DNA from: Capra hircus
Taxonomy: Eukaryota > Chordata > Mammalia > Artiodactyla > Bovidae
Reading direction: 5' to 3'
DNA length: 64,000 nucleotides
Assembly (NCBI RefSeq): GCF_001704415.2
Contig: NC_030819.1
Coordinates: 36,016,575 to 36,080,574, forward strand
The notes under the pieces were generated by a model that saw only the letters and a list, made by a program, of their open reading frames with translations, was not told the origin of the DNA and searched no databases. The position numbers were made by a program, and so were the translations under genes. Shown piece after piece: positions 1 through 12,169 of the stretch. The stretch's first letter is position 1. Each line of letters begins with the position of its first letter.

Positions 1-331
1 GCAATTTGGAAAAGCATGAATATAGTTATTAATCAAAATAACAGCAGTAAAAAGTGACATCTTTAGTTTTTGTTAAATGCAGCAAGAATATATTAGCAGA
101 GAGGAAAGGCATAAATGAAAGATCTTATTTCTATCTTTTTTGCTACTTATAATATTAAACCCATTTGCTTATAATCTGTGTGCTTATGATGTGGAACCTA
201 AATTATTACTTCTTTAATAGAGCTCCAGAAGAATTCTTGTGCTTTTTAATGGTTTAATCATAAGCCTGTCTTTAAAGCTTCATTTAACCTTGAGTTTTTC
301 CAAACCAAAATTAATGTTTTTCTTTCCATAG

Positions 332-451
332 ACTATTTCAAATAGTACAATCCCGGAAAATGCGACAAGCAGTGGAAGGTTCAAACTTGACATTCTGAAA
401 AATAAAGCTAAGAGATCCTTAACTAGCTCCCTGGAAAATATCTTCTCAAGG
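332..451 (+). CDS. TBC1D4: TBC1D4 exon 8 (S566/T568/S570 region)
   Basis: This exon has 40 full codons in phase 0 at both ends, with acceptor ...TTTCCATAG and donor GTAAGA. It starts [15 protein letters not shown] and ends NIFSR. By human numbering it covers about residues 538-577 of the regulatory linker between the second PTB domain and the Rab-GAP domain. The run [14 protein letters not shown] carries the S566/T568/S570 cluster reported as phosphosites in human AS160. No folded domain is expected here. The exon boundary follows from the joining frame with the next exon, GANRMRGRLGS. Confidence 0.95.
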
Positions 452-863
452 GTAAGATTAAACTGAGGCTCTTCAAGATATTATGTGTTGTCTAATTACT
501 CTGCTTCATTCTCAACTGGCTTACAGAAGATTTCCTTAAAAAAAACAAAACACTACTAAGATAACTTTAAGTTAGTTAATGCTTATTTAAAATAATCTCT
601 CAAAATAAGTTTTATTCTCAGATCTAGATTTATTCTTGTGCATCTTCTGTCTGAATTTGAACAGTAGTCATTTAGTAGTTGAGATATATGTATAGTAGAG
701 GGGAAATAGAATACTGATGTCCAATCCTGTATGAACTTTTTATCATTTACCATTTAGAGTTATAATGGGGGTCTTTCTTTTACTGATTCTTAGGAGCTGA
801 GAGGGAATGCTGAAAACTTTAAGCATTTCTAGATTCCATATATATGCATTAAACGTTATAGTT

Positions 864-1025
864 GTCTTCCTTTTTCTGACCTACTTCACTCTGTATGGTT
901 CATCCACCTCATTAGAACTGACTCAAATGCATTTCACTTTATAGCTGAGTAATACTCCATTGTGTGTATCTACCACAACTTCTTTATCCTTCCTTTTTCG
1001 ATGGACATTTAGGTTGCTTCTATGG
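864..1025 (-). repeat. L1 LINE fragment, antisense
   Basis: The run GAGTAATACTCCATTGTGTG and the later GATGGACATTTAGGTTGCTT are hallmarks of the antisense 3' part of L1 ORF2. Confidence 0.7.
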
Positions 1026-1349
1026 AAAGAAACCATCCCAATATTATAATTATCCTCCACTTAAAAATAAAATGAAAAAAATTTAGCTGTAGTTTAACAG
1101 AAATGTGTGTATTCTTCAGTGAATTTATTTATTCTGTTTAAAAATAGCATAGTGATTTCTTTTCCTCTTCATTTTCGTCTTCCTGAGCAGTTCACTCCTG
1201 AAGCTACTAGACAAGACATAGCAAGGTGTATGTCTTGGGTCTGTAAGGCAGAGGAGACACAGTGGCTCAGGGCAAGGAGACAGCCTGAATGGGTGCTGTG
1301 TGTGGTGGTGGGGGTGGGTGGCCCAAAGCAGCGTGCAGAAACTCCAGTG

Positions 1350-1570
1350 TGATGAGGAGGGTGTCAGCCTGTGGGGGCAAACTGGTTCCTACAAGTGGAG
1401 CATGAGCAGGTGAAGAGGGTGCCCTGGAGCAGGATGGCTCAGCACGGGGTGTCAGAGGCAGAGTGGAGGGGATAAAGCATTCCAGGTGCCCAGTACAAGG
1501 ATGGTGCCTTGTGTGGGGCTGCTGGAGCTGGGTGGGGTGAGGAGAGGGTGAGGTGCCAATTGTGCAGATT
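1350..1570 (-). repeat. Possible old L2 fragment
   Basis: A G-rich stretch with AAGCATTCCAGG and later TGGAGCTGGGTGGGG resembles L2 3' sequence in minus orientation. The match is weak. Confidence 0.3.
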
Positions 1571-2205
1571 GGTTACATACAGGGAACTGACCAAGTATGT
1601 AAATGTTGAGGGATAGTGGGATTCTGGGAGAAGGGAATTACAAAGTTAAAAGGGGAGAGGGAATTAGAATGAATTCTGCTGCTGTTGAATTCAGCTCAGA
1701 GGTAGCAGTATGGAATCTTGGTTTTTCTGTTTTGAGCAATAGGATAACGTATACATATATTATACACATACATATAATATGTATGTAATATATGTATTAA
1801 TATATGTGTATGTGTGTAAATGTGTGTATATAGTCCACTGATAGGCACTGGGAACAGCTTTTCTATACATGTCAGATAATAAATTAAGCTTGGTTGGGTG
1901 ACCAGGTTAAAGTCTGTTTGGGTGACCAGATTTTTGATTTAGGACTTGGATTTCGGTTTCTGTACAGAAACAAACAGGGAACCAGGATCCTGGCAGAAAT
2001 GGCTAGTTCCAGGACTAAATGGAAATTACGAGAGAAATCCAGAGCACCTTGGCATTCTAGATAATAAAGAAGTTGTCAAAGAGAGATGGCAGGATGTCAC
2101 AAAGACATAAACACCTTGAAGGATTCCAGTGGTGACATCTGAGACAATTTGAGCGTCACAATAATTGACAGTGACAGACAGTAGCCTGTTGTATAATAGG
2201 AAGGT

Positions 2206-2327
2206 ACTAAGGCGCTTAGTCACCCACTTGTGTCCGACTCTCAGTGACCGCGTGGCCTGCAGCCTGCCAGGCTCCTCTCTCCATGGAATTCTCCAGGCAA
2301 GAATGCTAGAGTGGGTATCCATTTCCT
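2206..2327 (-). repeat. Bov-tA SINE fragment
   Basis: Minus-strand tail of the ruminant tRNA-derived SINE, recognised by TTAGTCACCCACTTGTGTCC, CCAGGCTCCTCTCTCCATGG and TCTCCAGGCAAGAATG. Confidence 0.85.
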
Positions 2328-3051
2328 GTATGAAAGGAAACGGAGTCTATTCAGATGTGAAAAATAAATTGACAATTTGATCATTATCAGGATATTTACT
2401 GGATAGAATGAATACTTAGTAATTACAAAGGGGAAAATAGTAACTTTATGGTGAAAAAGGCTGACCGGCATCTTCTTTATCAAATGATAAATTGAACGTC
2501 ATCAACAATGGACAAAATTAAAATCCTATGCTACAAAGAATACAGAAGCACTTCTGTGGTATTCCCGCCAGAGGGGCAATACTTTAATCATAAGGAAACA
2601 TCAACAAACCCACTTTGAGATACAGTCTACAAAATAACTACCTGTTATCTTCCAAAGTGTTAAAGGTAGGAAAGTCAACATAGCAGTGCATTGAAACAGT
2701 GACTTCTGATGTCTGGTATTCTTATTTTTATTTCTCTGCTAGAACTCAAAATCCTTTATGGGTATTTCTATTAATGATGGAAGTCTTCTAATTTTAACAA
2801 AAGCCCTACAGCAATCATGGTCATCTGACAATGCTGTTATTTTATTAGCAGAAAATAGAACCTAGGAAAAAGCCTCTAGAAGATTAAGCAGAAGTGTGTT
2901 AATGTAACTTCTCATAAAACTTCCTTATCTCCTTGTCGTCAACATTTATAAATCAGTTAGGTTCTTTGTTTCTCTCTCAGTCCTTCCCTCTCTCCTTTTC
3001 TCCCTCTCTCCCATAGTATTGAGTGAGAATTTTAGTAGACTGATCATTTAT

Positions 3052-3250
3052 GGGGTGGTCAGGGTTCTGAATTCAAGATCTTGCCCAAGCGCATTTTGTA
3101 TTTATGACCTTGGACAAATTATTTACCTTTCTAAACAGTTTTTTCTCCACTTGTGAAATGGGAAAACATTTTCCATCCATTCTGATTAGGGTCCATTGCC
3201 GTGAGGATGAAATGTCAGTATGTTAGGAAAATGTCACACTGTGGATATGA
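3052..3250 (+). repeat. MIR SINE
   Basis: The MIR core is recognisable: GACCTTGGACAAATTATTTA, then a 'cacttgtgaaatggg' type segment and GTGAGGATGAAATG. Confidence 0.65.
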
Positions 3251-4514
3251 GGTGGTACATACAGCAGTGGTAAGCCCTGGAACCTGTCACTGACAAATGA
3301 CACAAGGATATTATCCTACCAAGTACCTTGGCATTCCGCACAGTACTTACGTGACGCACTTTGAAGTGCCGCTCCATAGCCTTGATCAGCTGTAATGAAT
3401 TTCCAGCAAGGGCACTGCCAGTCTAATCTGGTCAAGGTGGATACTGTAGCTTTTGTGTCTCAAAGTGCTGCCAAATGCCATAAATTATGTGACCTAACAA
3501 GGTCTTACTTGCAACATATGCAGAAGAATGGACTTCTTGGAAAGGCTGGCAGCTAATCATGTTGTTTCAGAGGTTACACATGGAAAATGGGTTTTGCCTA
3601 CTTCTAAAACTTGTCAGTTTATTTATTTTTTTTCTCTCTGAGTGATATAGTAGAAACTTGACCCTCCAGTCATAGTTTGGCTCATAATTGCTGCTATTTT
3701 TAAATGTTGGAATATTTCATTTAATGAACTATAGCTGTTTATGAAATAGGATACATTTGCAAAATGCTTTAAAGCTCAGTTCATAAACAATTAAAAAGTG
3801 AGTCCAAAGGAAAAGGCTTGACACATCTATTACTAAATCATAATGTAGTAAAACTGAAAAAGCTATCTATTCAAAAATGAGAGGATGGAGTCTTATATTC
3901 TTGTTGTTTGTCTGTTGCTTTTTCTCAAATTGAAGTTTTTCAAAAGAGGAATATTTACTAGTATATTAATTATGATTCTAAAAGAGAACTGTCTATTAAT
4001 ATAAAGTGTGAGTTGGAAAAAAGACCTTATTTTATGTTTTCTTCAGAGTAATAACCATTGTCTTTATTTGTTAAGATGTGTGAGTTAACAAGTGTGGTAG
4101 AGTAAATTTTAAAGTAAGTTTATTTTTCTTTGTGTTTAAGAAAAATATATGGATAAAACACTCCTACAAGTAATATGTGTGGCAGTGTTTTTTTAACGAT
4201 GGAAATGGTTTGATATCCATCTGAATGCTTTCTCTATTGTGAACAAATAGCCTGTTTGAAAGAACGAGGCCGGTTGGCATATAAGTAGCAGCTAAAAAAG
4301 TAGCAGAAAGCAACATGGCCCGTTTTTCTTGCCCACAAACTCGAACCCCATAATTTATCAGCCACATTTATAGTTTATCATGTTATAATATAGAACTGAA
4401 GAACTGAAAGAGCCTTGATCAAATTCTAGGACATTTACAAAATAACACAGCTAATGTAGGCTAATTGGTTTTATTCGTAATTTTACTTTTCACAAAGCTC
4501 TATCTTTAGGAAAT

Positions 4515-4760
4515 AGTATTGAGCTCAAGAGCCTCACTTTAAAGTTGTCTTCCCTGAATTCAAATTGCTGCTCAGTTTTTTAACTGTGTAAATGTTGGCT
4601 ACTTCAGCTACCAGAGCTTCAGTCTCTTTATCTATAAAGTTGAGCCAAATTAAGTGTCTACTTCATTAGAACTGTTGTGGGGATTAATGAGGTAATGCCT
4701 GATAGAATACTTTACATAATACATGGCACATGGTAAGCATTTGGTAATATTAGATGCAGC
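4515..4760 (+). repeat. MIR SINE
   Basis: Decayed MIR: CAGTCTCTTTATCTATAAAG, GTTGTGGGGATTAATGAGGT and a 3' end like ACATGGCACATGGTAAGCAT. Confidence 0.65.
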
Positions 4761-4823
4761 TATTAGTTTTATGATTGATATAGTTGGTATTGACAGAGCC
4801 ACCAGAGATAGAAAACTATAATT

Positions 4824-4866
4824 GATATATATACACACACATATATATATGTGATATATATACACA
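4824..4866. repeat. TA/CA-rich simple repeat
   Basis: Alternating purine-pyrimidine dinucleotides, ATATATACACACACATATAT and continuing. Confidence 0.7.
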
Positions 4867-4949
4867 TGAGAATAAGTATTGCTTCTATGAAACAAGAGGG
4901 CCACCATAAATACAAAAGAGTCAGTTCTAAGGATAGAACTTTTATAACT

Positions 4950-5765
4950 TTCTGATAGTGAACATAAAAAGAGAAATTCAATAGAAGGCAATGAAACTAA
5001 GTTGAAAAAAAATCTTCCAGAAAGTAAAGCAAAATGAGAAAGAAATGGAAAATAAGAGAACAATGTAAACAGTTAAAGAATCTGTCTGGAGGTCCAAAAG
5101 CCAAGGGGTAGGAGTTCCAGAAAGAAAATACATGCAGAAATTTTCATAGAAATCATTGAAAAAATTTCTCAGAGCTAATGGACATGTTTCAAAATTTAAT
5201 GAAGTGAGGAAATACACAGTAGAAAGACTGAACAAAGCTATGCCAAGGCAATTCATTGTGAAATTTCATAATGCCCAAGGGTAAACTTAGATTCTCCTCC
5301 ATAGAGAAATAACAGGGTCATAAGGGTCAGGTCACAATGACATTAGACTTCTGTACCAGAAAACACTTAAGCACTGCTAACGTAGCCTGAAGGAATGTTT
5401 CCAAGCAGAACTGTATATTCAGCCCAGCTATTAGTGTAGTATGGCATTTACAGACATGTGTTGATAAATTAAAAAAAATACTTCCCAGTCTCCCTTTCTC
5501 AGAAAGCACCTGGAATCTATGTTCTGCTAAAATGAAGAAGTAAGCTGAAAAAGCGGAAGACATGGCCCAGGGAAACAGAAATTTCAACAGAAGATAGCAT
5601 CAGAGGAAATTTCTAGGTTGATAGTGAAGGAGAATACTGGAAACATCTATTTGGCAAACCTGAATTTCTACCAGTCCAGACTGGGACAGGAAGACAGAAG
5701 TCTCAAAAATGGTTTGCTCAAAGCAAGAGGAAAAAATGTAATTGACGCATTATGTGATGGATGCC
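4950..5765 (+). repeat. Old L1 (L1M-type) LINE fragment
   Basis: The order of segments matches an old L1 3' region in sense: TTCTCAGAGCTAATGGACAT, then ATTCATTGTGAAATTTCATA, GACATTAGACTTCTGTACCA and CCCTTTCTCAGAAAGCACCT. Later SINE insertions interrupt its right end. Confidence 0.55.
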
Positions 5766-5773
5766 CATAATGT

Positions 5774-5998
5774 GGTTGTTAGTGCTATTGCCTCAGTTGT
5801 GTCTGAATCTCTGTGACCCTATGGACTATAGCTCTTCAGGCTCCTCTGTCTGTGGGATTCTCCAGGCAAGAATACTAGAGTTGTAACCATTCCCTCCTCC
5901 AGGGGATCTTTCCGACCCAGGGATTGAACCCACGTCCTTTGCATCTCCTACACTGGCAGCCGAGTTATTTATGACCAGCACCACCTGGGAAGCCCTGA
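5774..5998 (-). repeat. Bov-tA SINE
   Basis: Nearly full-length in minus orientation. The tRNA-like head is at the right end, reading CACCTGGGAAGCCC, with TCCAGGGGATCTTTCCGACC in the middle. Confidence 0.88.
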
Positions 5999-6065
5999 CA
6001 GTGATAAATAAATGATAAACAAATAAATTAGTAGTAATAAATTAGTGATTACTCAGGTAGTTATG

Positions 6066-6272
6066 GGGCTTCCCTGGTGGCTCAGATGGTAAAGAATCTT
6101 CATGCAATGCAGGAGACCTGGGTTCAGTCCCTGGGTTGGGAAGATCCCCTGGAGAAGGGAATGGCTGCACACTCCAGTATTCTTGCCTGGAGAATTCCAT
6201 GGATGGAAGAGCCTGGTGGACTACAGTCCATGGCATTGCAAAGAGTCAGACACGACTGAATGACTAACACTT
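6066..6272 (+). repeat. Bov-tA SINE
   Basis: A full-length sense copy: GGCTTCCCTGGTGGCTCAGA at the tRNA-like head, GAAGATCCCCTGGAGAAGGG in the middle and AGAGTCAGACACGACTGA at the tail. Confidence 0.93.
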
Positions 6273-6481
6273 TCACTCGTTTCAGGTGATTTTCTGAAAA
6301 ACAAATTGTACGAGATGTGAGTTGTATTAATAGTGAAATATATATGACCTCAGGTGCAGACAATATTTACAAGGTCTAAAAATCTAAGAACCAAATATTA
6401 GTTTAACTGAAACTTGTGATCTAAGTCTACTGGGAAAAGAAGGGAAGAGAGAATTGTGTATGGTGATGGGTAATGAAGGAC

Positions 6482-6750
6482 TGATGTTGAAGCTGAAACT
6501 CTAATATTTTGGCCACCTGATGTGAAGAGCTGAATCATTTGAAAAAACCCTGATGCTGGGAAAGATTGAAGGTGGAAGGAGAAGGGGACTACAGAGGATG
6601 AGATGGTTAGATGGCATTACCGACTCAATGGACATGAATTTGGGTAAGCTCTGGGAGTTGGCGATGGACAGGGAGGCCTGGTATGCTGCGGTTCATGCGG
6701 TTGCAAAGAGTTGGACATGACTGAGCAACTGAACTGACTGACTGACTGAA
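6482..6750 (+). repeat. BovB 3' end (ART2A-like), sense
   Basis: Contains TATTTTGGCCACCTGATGTG, CCCTGATGCTGGGAAAGATT and a terminal CTGAACTGACTGACTGACTG run typical of BovB-derived 3' ends. Confidence 0.85.
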
Positions 6751-6799
6751 GTTAGAATTCTAAAGTCTCATCTTCCAGAGTAGGAGGTCAATAAATAGT

Positions 6800-7030
6800 G
6801 CCTGAAGCTCCAATACTTTGGCCGCCTGATGCGAACATCTAACTCATTGGAAAAAACCCTGATGCTGGGAAAGATTGAAGACAGGAGGAGAAGGGGACGA
6901 CAGAGGATGAGGTGGTTGGAAGGCACCACCGATTCAATGGTGAGGGACAGGGAAGCCTAGCGTGCTTGGGGGTTGCAAGTCCATGGGGTTGCAAAGAATT
7001 GGACACAACTTGATGACTGAACAACAAAAG
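6800..7030 (+). repeat. BovB 3' end (ART2A-like), sense, second copy
   Basis: A second, separate copy of the same 3' sequence 50 bp on: CAATACTTTGGCCGCCTGAT and AAACCCTGATGCTGGGAAAG. It carries a small deletion before the tail. Confidence 0.83.
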
Positions 7031-7168
7031 CATTAAAATGAACAACAGAAGCATTAACATAAATTTAATTTCAAGTGCTCACTTTTGAAGAATGGGATTC
7101 AGTGTGTGAGAGACGGATCTGGTGATTGTCGTTTATCGTTACAAGTTTTATAGTACAGTTTGACTTTT

Positions 7169-7339
7169 TTTTGGCCGTGCTGGGTCTTCGTTGAAGCACA
7201 TGAGGGCTTCTACAATTGTGGCACGTGGGTTTAGATGCCCCTTGGCATTGTGGATCTTAGTTCCCCAACTGGGTATCAAACTTGTGTCCCTGGCATTGGA
7301 AGGTGAATTCTTAACCACTAGACCACCAGGGAAGTCCCT
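7169..7339 (-). repeat. CHR-2 SINE, 5'-complete, antisense
   Basis: A cetartiodactyl tRNA-derived SINE in minus orientation: GGCCGTGCTGGGTCTTCGTT at the left and ACCACCAGGGAAGTCCC at the tRNA-like end. It is flanked by the 12-bp duplication AGTTTGACTTTT at 7157-7168 and 7340-7351. Confidence 0.88.
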
Positions 7340-8199
7340 AGTTTGACTTTTGAAACTTTGTGCAGGTATTACTTTGATTAAAAATTAAAGTGAAGCTTAA
7401 TGCCTTTTCCCTCCCCACCAAATGAAACCCAAGAATGTTTGGAGACACTCTTTAGTGTTGTAGTGCGCTATAAAAATATTGGGTGTTTTTTCATTGTGCA
7501 GAGTTACTGTCACACCGACCTGATGTATTTCTAGTTACTCTTTTCAGAACTTTCCCAAGTTATGTAGAACTTCTTAGTCTGTTGTCTCCTAAGACCTTCT
7601 ATGTGATGTGGTTCCCAACCAGCCTTTCCATCTTCTTTTCTTCAATACTTGGCTTCAGTTTCTTCCTCCGTAAAGTGGGGGAAATAGATGAGATGATCTC
7701 TTTGGTTCTTTTCTTAGATCATCTGTGAAATCCATACGAAGGAACTGTGTAAAAAGAAAGTAAAGAACCAATTCACCAATACCGAAGCAGACTTTTATCT
7801 AGTCTTCTTGAGAGAAGTGCTTTCCTGAAGTAGTTTTGTTTTATGGAATAATGAATGAAGATAAATCCATACATTTTAGGATGCATTTTCTTTTTTTAAC
7901 CTGTGCTTATTATCATCCTATAATGTAAGTTATGATCTAGCTTATAGGTAGCTGTATGTAATAAGCCATTTTCTTTATAACTGTTGTGGTTTGTTGTGCT
8001 TTACTTTCCACGTGTGTTTACCTGTATGTGACATCACGTTCATGGAACTCTCTCATCTTATATGTGAATAATGTTCAACCTTGTAACCAAAGTCACTTCA
8101 GTAGCTTGGTCTGAGTATTTGGTTATCTGATGGCTGATTTAGAAATAATGGAAATAGATGGTGAACAGTTCTATTTACCATGCTGGAACAGCTGTTAAT

Positions 8200-10489
8200 C
8201 AGTTCAGTTCAGTTCAGCTCAGTTGCTCAGTCATGTCCAACTCTTTTGCGACCCCATGGATTGCAGCACACCAGTCTTTCCTGTCCATCACCAGCTCCCA
8301 GAGCTTACTAAACTCATGTCCATCAAGTCAGTGATGCCATCCAACCATCTCATCCTCTGTTGTCCCCTTCTCCTCCCACCTTCAATCTTTCCCAGCATCA
8401 GGGTCTTTGCCAATGAGTCAGTGCTTTGCATCAAGTGGCCAAAGTATTGGAGTTTCAGCTTCAGCATCAGTCCTTCCAATGAACACCCAGGATTGATCTC
8501 CTTTAGGATTGATTGGTTGGATCTCCTTGCAGTCCAAGGGATTCTCAAAAGTCTTCTCCAATACCGCAGTTCAAAAGCATCAATTCTTCAGCGCTCAGCA
8601 TTCTTTATAGTCCAACTCTCACATCCATATGACTACTGGAAAAACCAAAGTTTTGACTAGACGGACCTTTGTTGGCAAAGTAATATCTCTGCTTTTTAAT
8701 ATGCTGTCTAGATTGGTCATAACTTTTCTTCCAAGGAGCAAGCATCTTTTAATTTCCTGGCTGCAGTCACCATCTGCAGTGATTTTGGAGCCCCCCCAAA
8801 ATAAAGTCTCTCATTGTTTCCCCATCTATTTGCCATGAATTGATGGGACCAGATGCCATGATCTTAGTTGTCTGAATGTTGAGCTTTAAGCCAACTTATT
8901 CACTCTCCTTTTTTCACTTTCATCAAGAGGCTCTTTAGTTCTTCCTTGCATTCTGCCATAAGGGTGGTGTCATCTGCATATCTGAGGTTATTGATATTTC
9001 TCCCAGCAATCTTGATTCCAGCTTGTGCTTCATCCAGTCCAGCATTTCTCATGATATACTCTGTATGTAAGTTAAATAAGAAAGGTGACAGTATACAGCT
9101 TTGTCGAACTCCTTTCCCAATTTGGAACCAGTCTGTTGTTCCATGGCCAGTTCTAACTATTGCTTCTTGACCTGCATACAGATTTCTCAAGAGGCAGGTC
9201 AGGTGGTCTGGTATTCCCATCTCTTTTAAGAATTTTCTACAGTTTGTTGTGATCCACACAGTCAAAGGCTTTGGCATGATCAATAAAGAAGAAGTAGATG
9301 TTTTTCTGGAACTCTCTTACTTTTTCAATGATCCAGAGGATATTGGCAATTTGATTACTGGTTCCTCTGCCTTTTCTAAATCCAGCTTGAACATCTGGAA
9401 GTTCATGGTTCACATACTGTTGAAGCCTGGCTTGGAGAATTTTGAGCATTACTTTGCTAGTGTGTGAGATGAGTGCAATTGTGCAGTAGTTTGAGCATTC
9501 TTTGGCATTGCCTTTCTTTGGGATTGAAACGGAAACTGCCCTTTTCCAGTCCTGTGGCCACTGCTGAGTTTTCCAAATTTGCTGGCATATTGAGTGCAGT
9601 ACTTTCACAGCATCATCTTTTAGAATTTGAAATAGCTCCACTGGAATTCCATCACCTCCACTAGCTTTGTTGATAGTGATGCTTCGACTATCCGCTTGAC
9701 CTCTCATTCCAGGATGTCTGGCTCTAGGTGAGTGATCACACCATCATGATTATCTGGGTCATGAAGATCTTGTCTATAGTTCTTCTGTGTATTCTTGCCA
9801 GCTCTTCTTAATATCTTCTGCTTCTGTTAGGTCCATATCATTTCTGTCCTGTATTGTGCCCATTTTTGCATGAAATGTTCCCCTGGTATCTCTAATTTTC
9901 TTGAAGAGATCTCTAGTCTTTTCCATTCTATTGTTTTCCACTATTTCTTTGCATTGATCACTGAGGAAGGCTTTCTTATCTCTCCTTGCTATTCTTTGGA
10001 ACTCTGAATTCAAATGAGTATTTTTTTTCCTTTTCTGCTTTGCCTTTCACTTCTCTTCTTTTCTCAGCTATTTGTAAGTCTTCCTTAGATAACCATTTTG
10101 CCTTTTTGCATTTCTTTTTCTTGGGAATGGTCTTGATCCCTGCCTCCTGTACAGTGTCAGGAACCTCCGTCTATAGTTCTTCAGGCACTCTATCAGATCT
10201 AATTCCTTGAATCTATCTGTCACTTCTGTATAATCATAAGGGATTTAATTCAGATCATACCTGAATGTCTAGTGGTTTTCCCTACTGTCTTCAATTTTAG
10301 TCTGAATTTGGCAATAAGGAGTTCATGATCTGAGCCACAGTCAGCTCCCAGTTTTGTTTCTGCTGACTGTATAGAGCTTCTCCATCTTTGGCTGCAAAGA
10401 ATATAATTAATCTGATTTCAGTATTGACCATCTGGTGATGTCCACGTGTAGTCTTCTCTTGTGTTGTTGGAAGAGGGTGTTTGCTATGG
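8200..10489 (-). mobile_element. BovB (RTE) LINE, 5'-truncated, antisense, 2.3 kb
   Basis: The left end is the CAGTTCAGTTCAG-type 3' terminus. Reading on the minus strand, broken frames encode RTE reverse transcriptase. LRYADDTT lies with its YADD at 8969-8980, and FIDHAKAFDCVDH is motif A. Frames are split by stops and a frameshift around 9240-9280, so the copy is dead. It is the longest BovB in the window and ends 134 bp before exon 9. The right end, near TTTGCTATG at 10489, is the point of truncation. Confidence 0.92.
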
Positions 10490-10622
10490 GCAGCGCTGCC
10501 AACAAATTTGAGTGAACCCCCAAAGGATGGATTTCATACTAACACAAACTGACAGCTGCCTTTTATAATTTTAAAGTAAAAATTCAAACCGTGTGAATGA
10601 TTTAATTTTACTCTTCACACAG

Positions 10623-10697
10623 GGAGCTAACAGAATGAGAGGTCGGCTTGGAAGTGTGGACAGCTTTGAACGATCTAACAGTGTTGCTTCAGAGAAG
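10623..10697 (+). CDS. TBC1D4: TBC1D4 exon 9 (Akt site S588)
   Basis: This exon has 25 codons, phase 0 to phase 0, with acceptor TTCACACAG and donor GTACGC. The peptide is GANRMRGRLGSVDSFERSNS followed by VASEK. The serine in RGRLGS is at human position 588, one of the main insulin-stimulated Akt sites. The RxRxxS consensus is intact (arginines at -5 and -3 with the serine following LG). One conservative change from my memory of human is Leu to Val in SNSVASEK. The exon sits only 134 bp after the end of a long antisense BovB. Confidence 0.95.
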
Positions 10698-10867
10698 GTA
10701 CGCAAGTGGAGCTCTCCTTTTTTCTGCTGTTTTAACTTGGCAAAAACAAACACTAATATGGTATTATGCTTGCTTAGTTATTTTATTATGAGTCCTTTAT
10801 GACTTCTAAAAAATAACTCATGAGCTTTTATTATTTCAAAGAAGATTCTGTATATTAGCTCCTTTCT

Positions 10868-10962
10868 GTCAACTAAAAAAAGATCTACAACTTGAGAGTT
10901 GTGAGTTAAGTTTTAGTTGGGGCAAAATGAGAACTGTAGCCTGGGAGGCAGTATCTCAGATA
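10868..10962 (-). repeat. Retroviral LTR end (ERV1-like), minus orientation
   Basis: Reads, on the minus strand, from a Gln/Leu-less noncoding LTR segment with TTGCCCC and a degraded poly(A) signal to a TTGACA terminus. The same segment appears in plus orientation at 12170-12263. The adjoining 10963-11286 may be more of the same element. Confidence 0.55.
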
Positions 10963-11286
10963 GCTCTGAGAGACTGCTCCAAAGCAGCAGTGGGGAAAGT
11001 CAATATAAGGTTTTCGTGAAGGGGGAGTTCAATACCATAAGCACTTATTTTACAAAAGGGTTTTTGTTAGTCAGGAGGATCTGATGTCACCATGAAGGGA
11101 TTTAGTGCTTCTCTAGATATGAGGAGATGCAAGGATTGAGATAATAAAATCTGTTCCAAAAACATCCCACTATCTAAAGAACTCTCCCACCAGATTCCCT
11201 GGAGCACAGAGTGCCTTATTCCACCCTGGACTCCCTCAGGGGCTGTTGAAGGTCAATAGCTATAGCAGCATGGGGTTCAATCTCCA

Positions 11287-11723
11287 TCTGTTCTCCCCTT
11301 CTCCTCCTGCCCCCAATCCCTCCCAGCATGAGGGTCTTTTCCAATGAGTCAGCTCTTCGCATGAGGTGGCCAAAGTATTGGAGTTTCAGCTTTAGCAGTG
11401 AATGAACACTGTTTCCAATGAACACCCAGGACTGATCTCCTTTAGGATGGACTGGTTGGATCTCCTTGCAGTCCAAGGGACTCTCAAGAGTCTTCTCCAA
11501 CACCACAGTACAAAAGCATCAATTCTTCGGCTCTCAGCTTTCTTCACAGTCCAACTCTCACATCCATACATGACCACCGGAAAAACCATTGCCTTGACTA
11601 GACGGACCTTTGTTGGCAAAGTAATGTCTCTGCTTTTGAATATGCTATCTGGGTTGGTCATAACTTTCCTTCCAGGGAGTAAGCATCTTTTAATTTCATG
11701 GCTGCAATCACCATCTGCAGTGA
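11287..11723 (-). mobile_element. BovB fragment, antisense, inside the inverted LTR pair
   Basis: Contains CCAAAGTATTGGAGTTTCAG, CTTTAGGATGGACTGGTTGG and CTTTGTTGGCAAAGTAATGT. On the minus strand it encodes VMYGCESWTVKKAE, a BovB C-terminal marker. Both ends are cut. Confidence 0.88.
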
Positions 11724-11771
11724 TGTTAAGGCTTAGATATGGTCAATTACATCCTCCAACTCCATTGAAGG

Positions 11772-11797
11772 CACATGCACGCACACACACACACACA
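11772..11797. repeat. AC microsatellite
   Basis: GCACGCACACACACACACAC and continuing. Confidence 0.8.
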
Positions 11798-12169
11798 AAA
11801 GCTGCTAAATGGTCATACTAGTAGAATACAGATCTTTGACCCACTGGGGTCATACCAGTGATAGGTTGGTTGGGGTTACCTCCAATTTATTAACATGTAT
11901 GATGTTAAATTCATGGGAATCCCAGGTTACAGCTTTGTATCCATCCCTGTAGATATCAAGGCCATGAATTAGTACCACAAATCCACTGAGTTCCATACCA
12001 ATCACTCTCTCTAAGGGTAATAACAGGCATAGTTCATAAAGTACCCAGCCTTGTCTCATAATTACTAGACTGATCATTTTTAGTATGATTTAACCATTCC
12101 CAACATAGAGGAGCCTTTAAACTTAAATAACCATAGTCTGGTGTTAACCATGAATTTAAGATCATACAT

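Larger units (their letters stand above)
452..10622 (+). other. TBC1D4: TBC1D4 intron 8
   Basis: A 10.2-kb intron from GTAAGA to ACACAG. It holds an L1 fragment, weak L2-like sequence, MIRs, an old L1 at about 4950-5765, three Bov-tA SINEs, two sense BovB 3' ends, a CHR-2 SINE with a clean target-site duplication, and a 2.3-kb antisense BovB. The unlisted stretches (452-860, 1030-1350, 1570-2200, 2330-3050, 3250-4500, 7352-8199) are AT-rich single-copy intron. I see no gene in them. Confidence 0.9.

Noticed and set aside
1107..1352. 81-codon plus-strand frame in intron 8
   Set aside because: It overlaps intronic sequence with a weak L2-like match, has no homology I recognise, and is bounded by AT-rich intron.
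6077..6259. Protein-like frames such as MAQMVKNLHAMQETWVQSLG
   Set aside because: These recur wherever a Bov-tA SINE occurs on either strand; they are SINE translations, not genes.
7483..7728. 81-codon hydrophobic frame in intron 8
   Set aside because: Low-complexity F/L/S-rich translation typical of T-rich intron; no promoter or splice context.
11850..12077. Possible retroviral coding remnant between the LTR arms
   Set aside because: The 75-residue translation matches no retroviral protein motif I can name, so it was left as unassigned intron.
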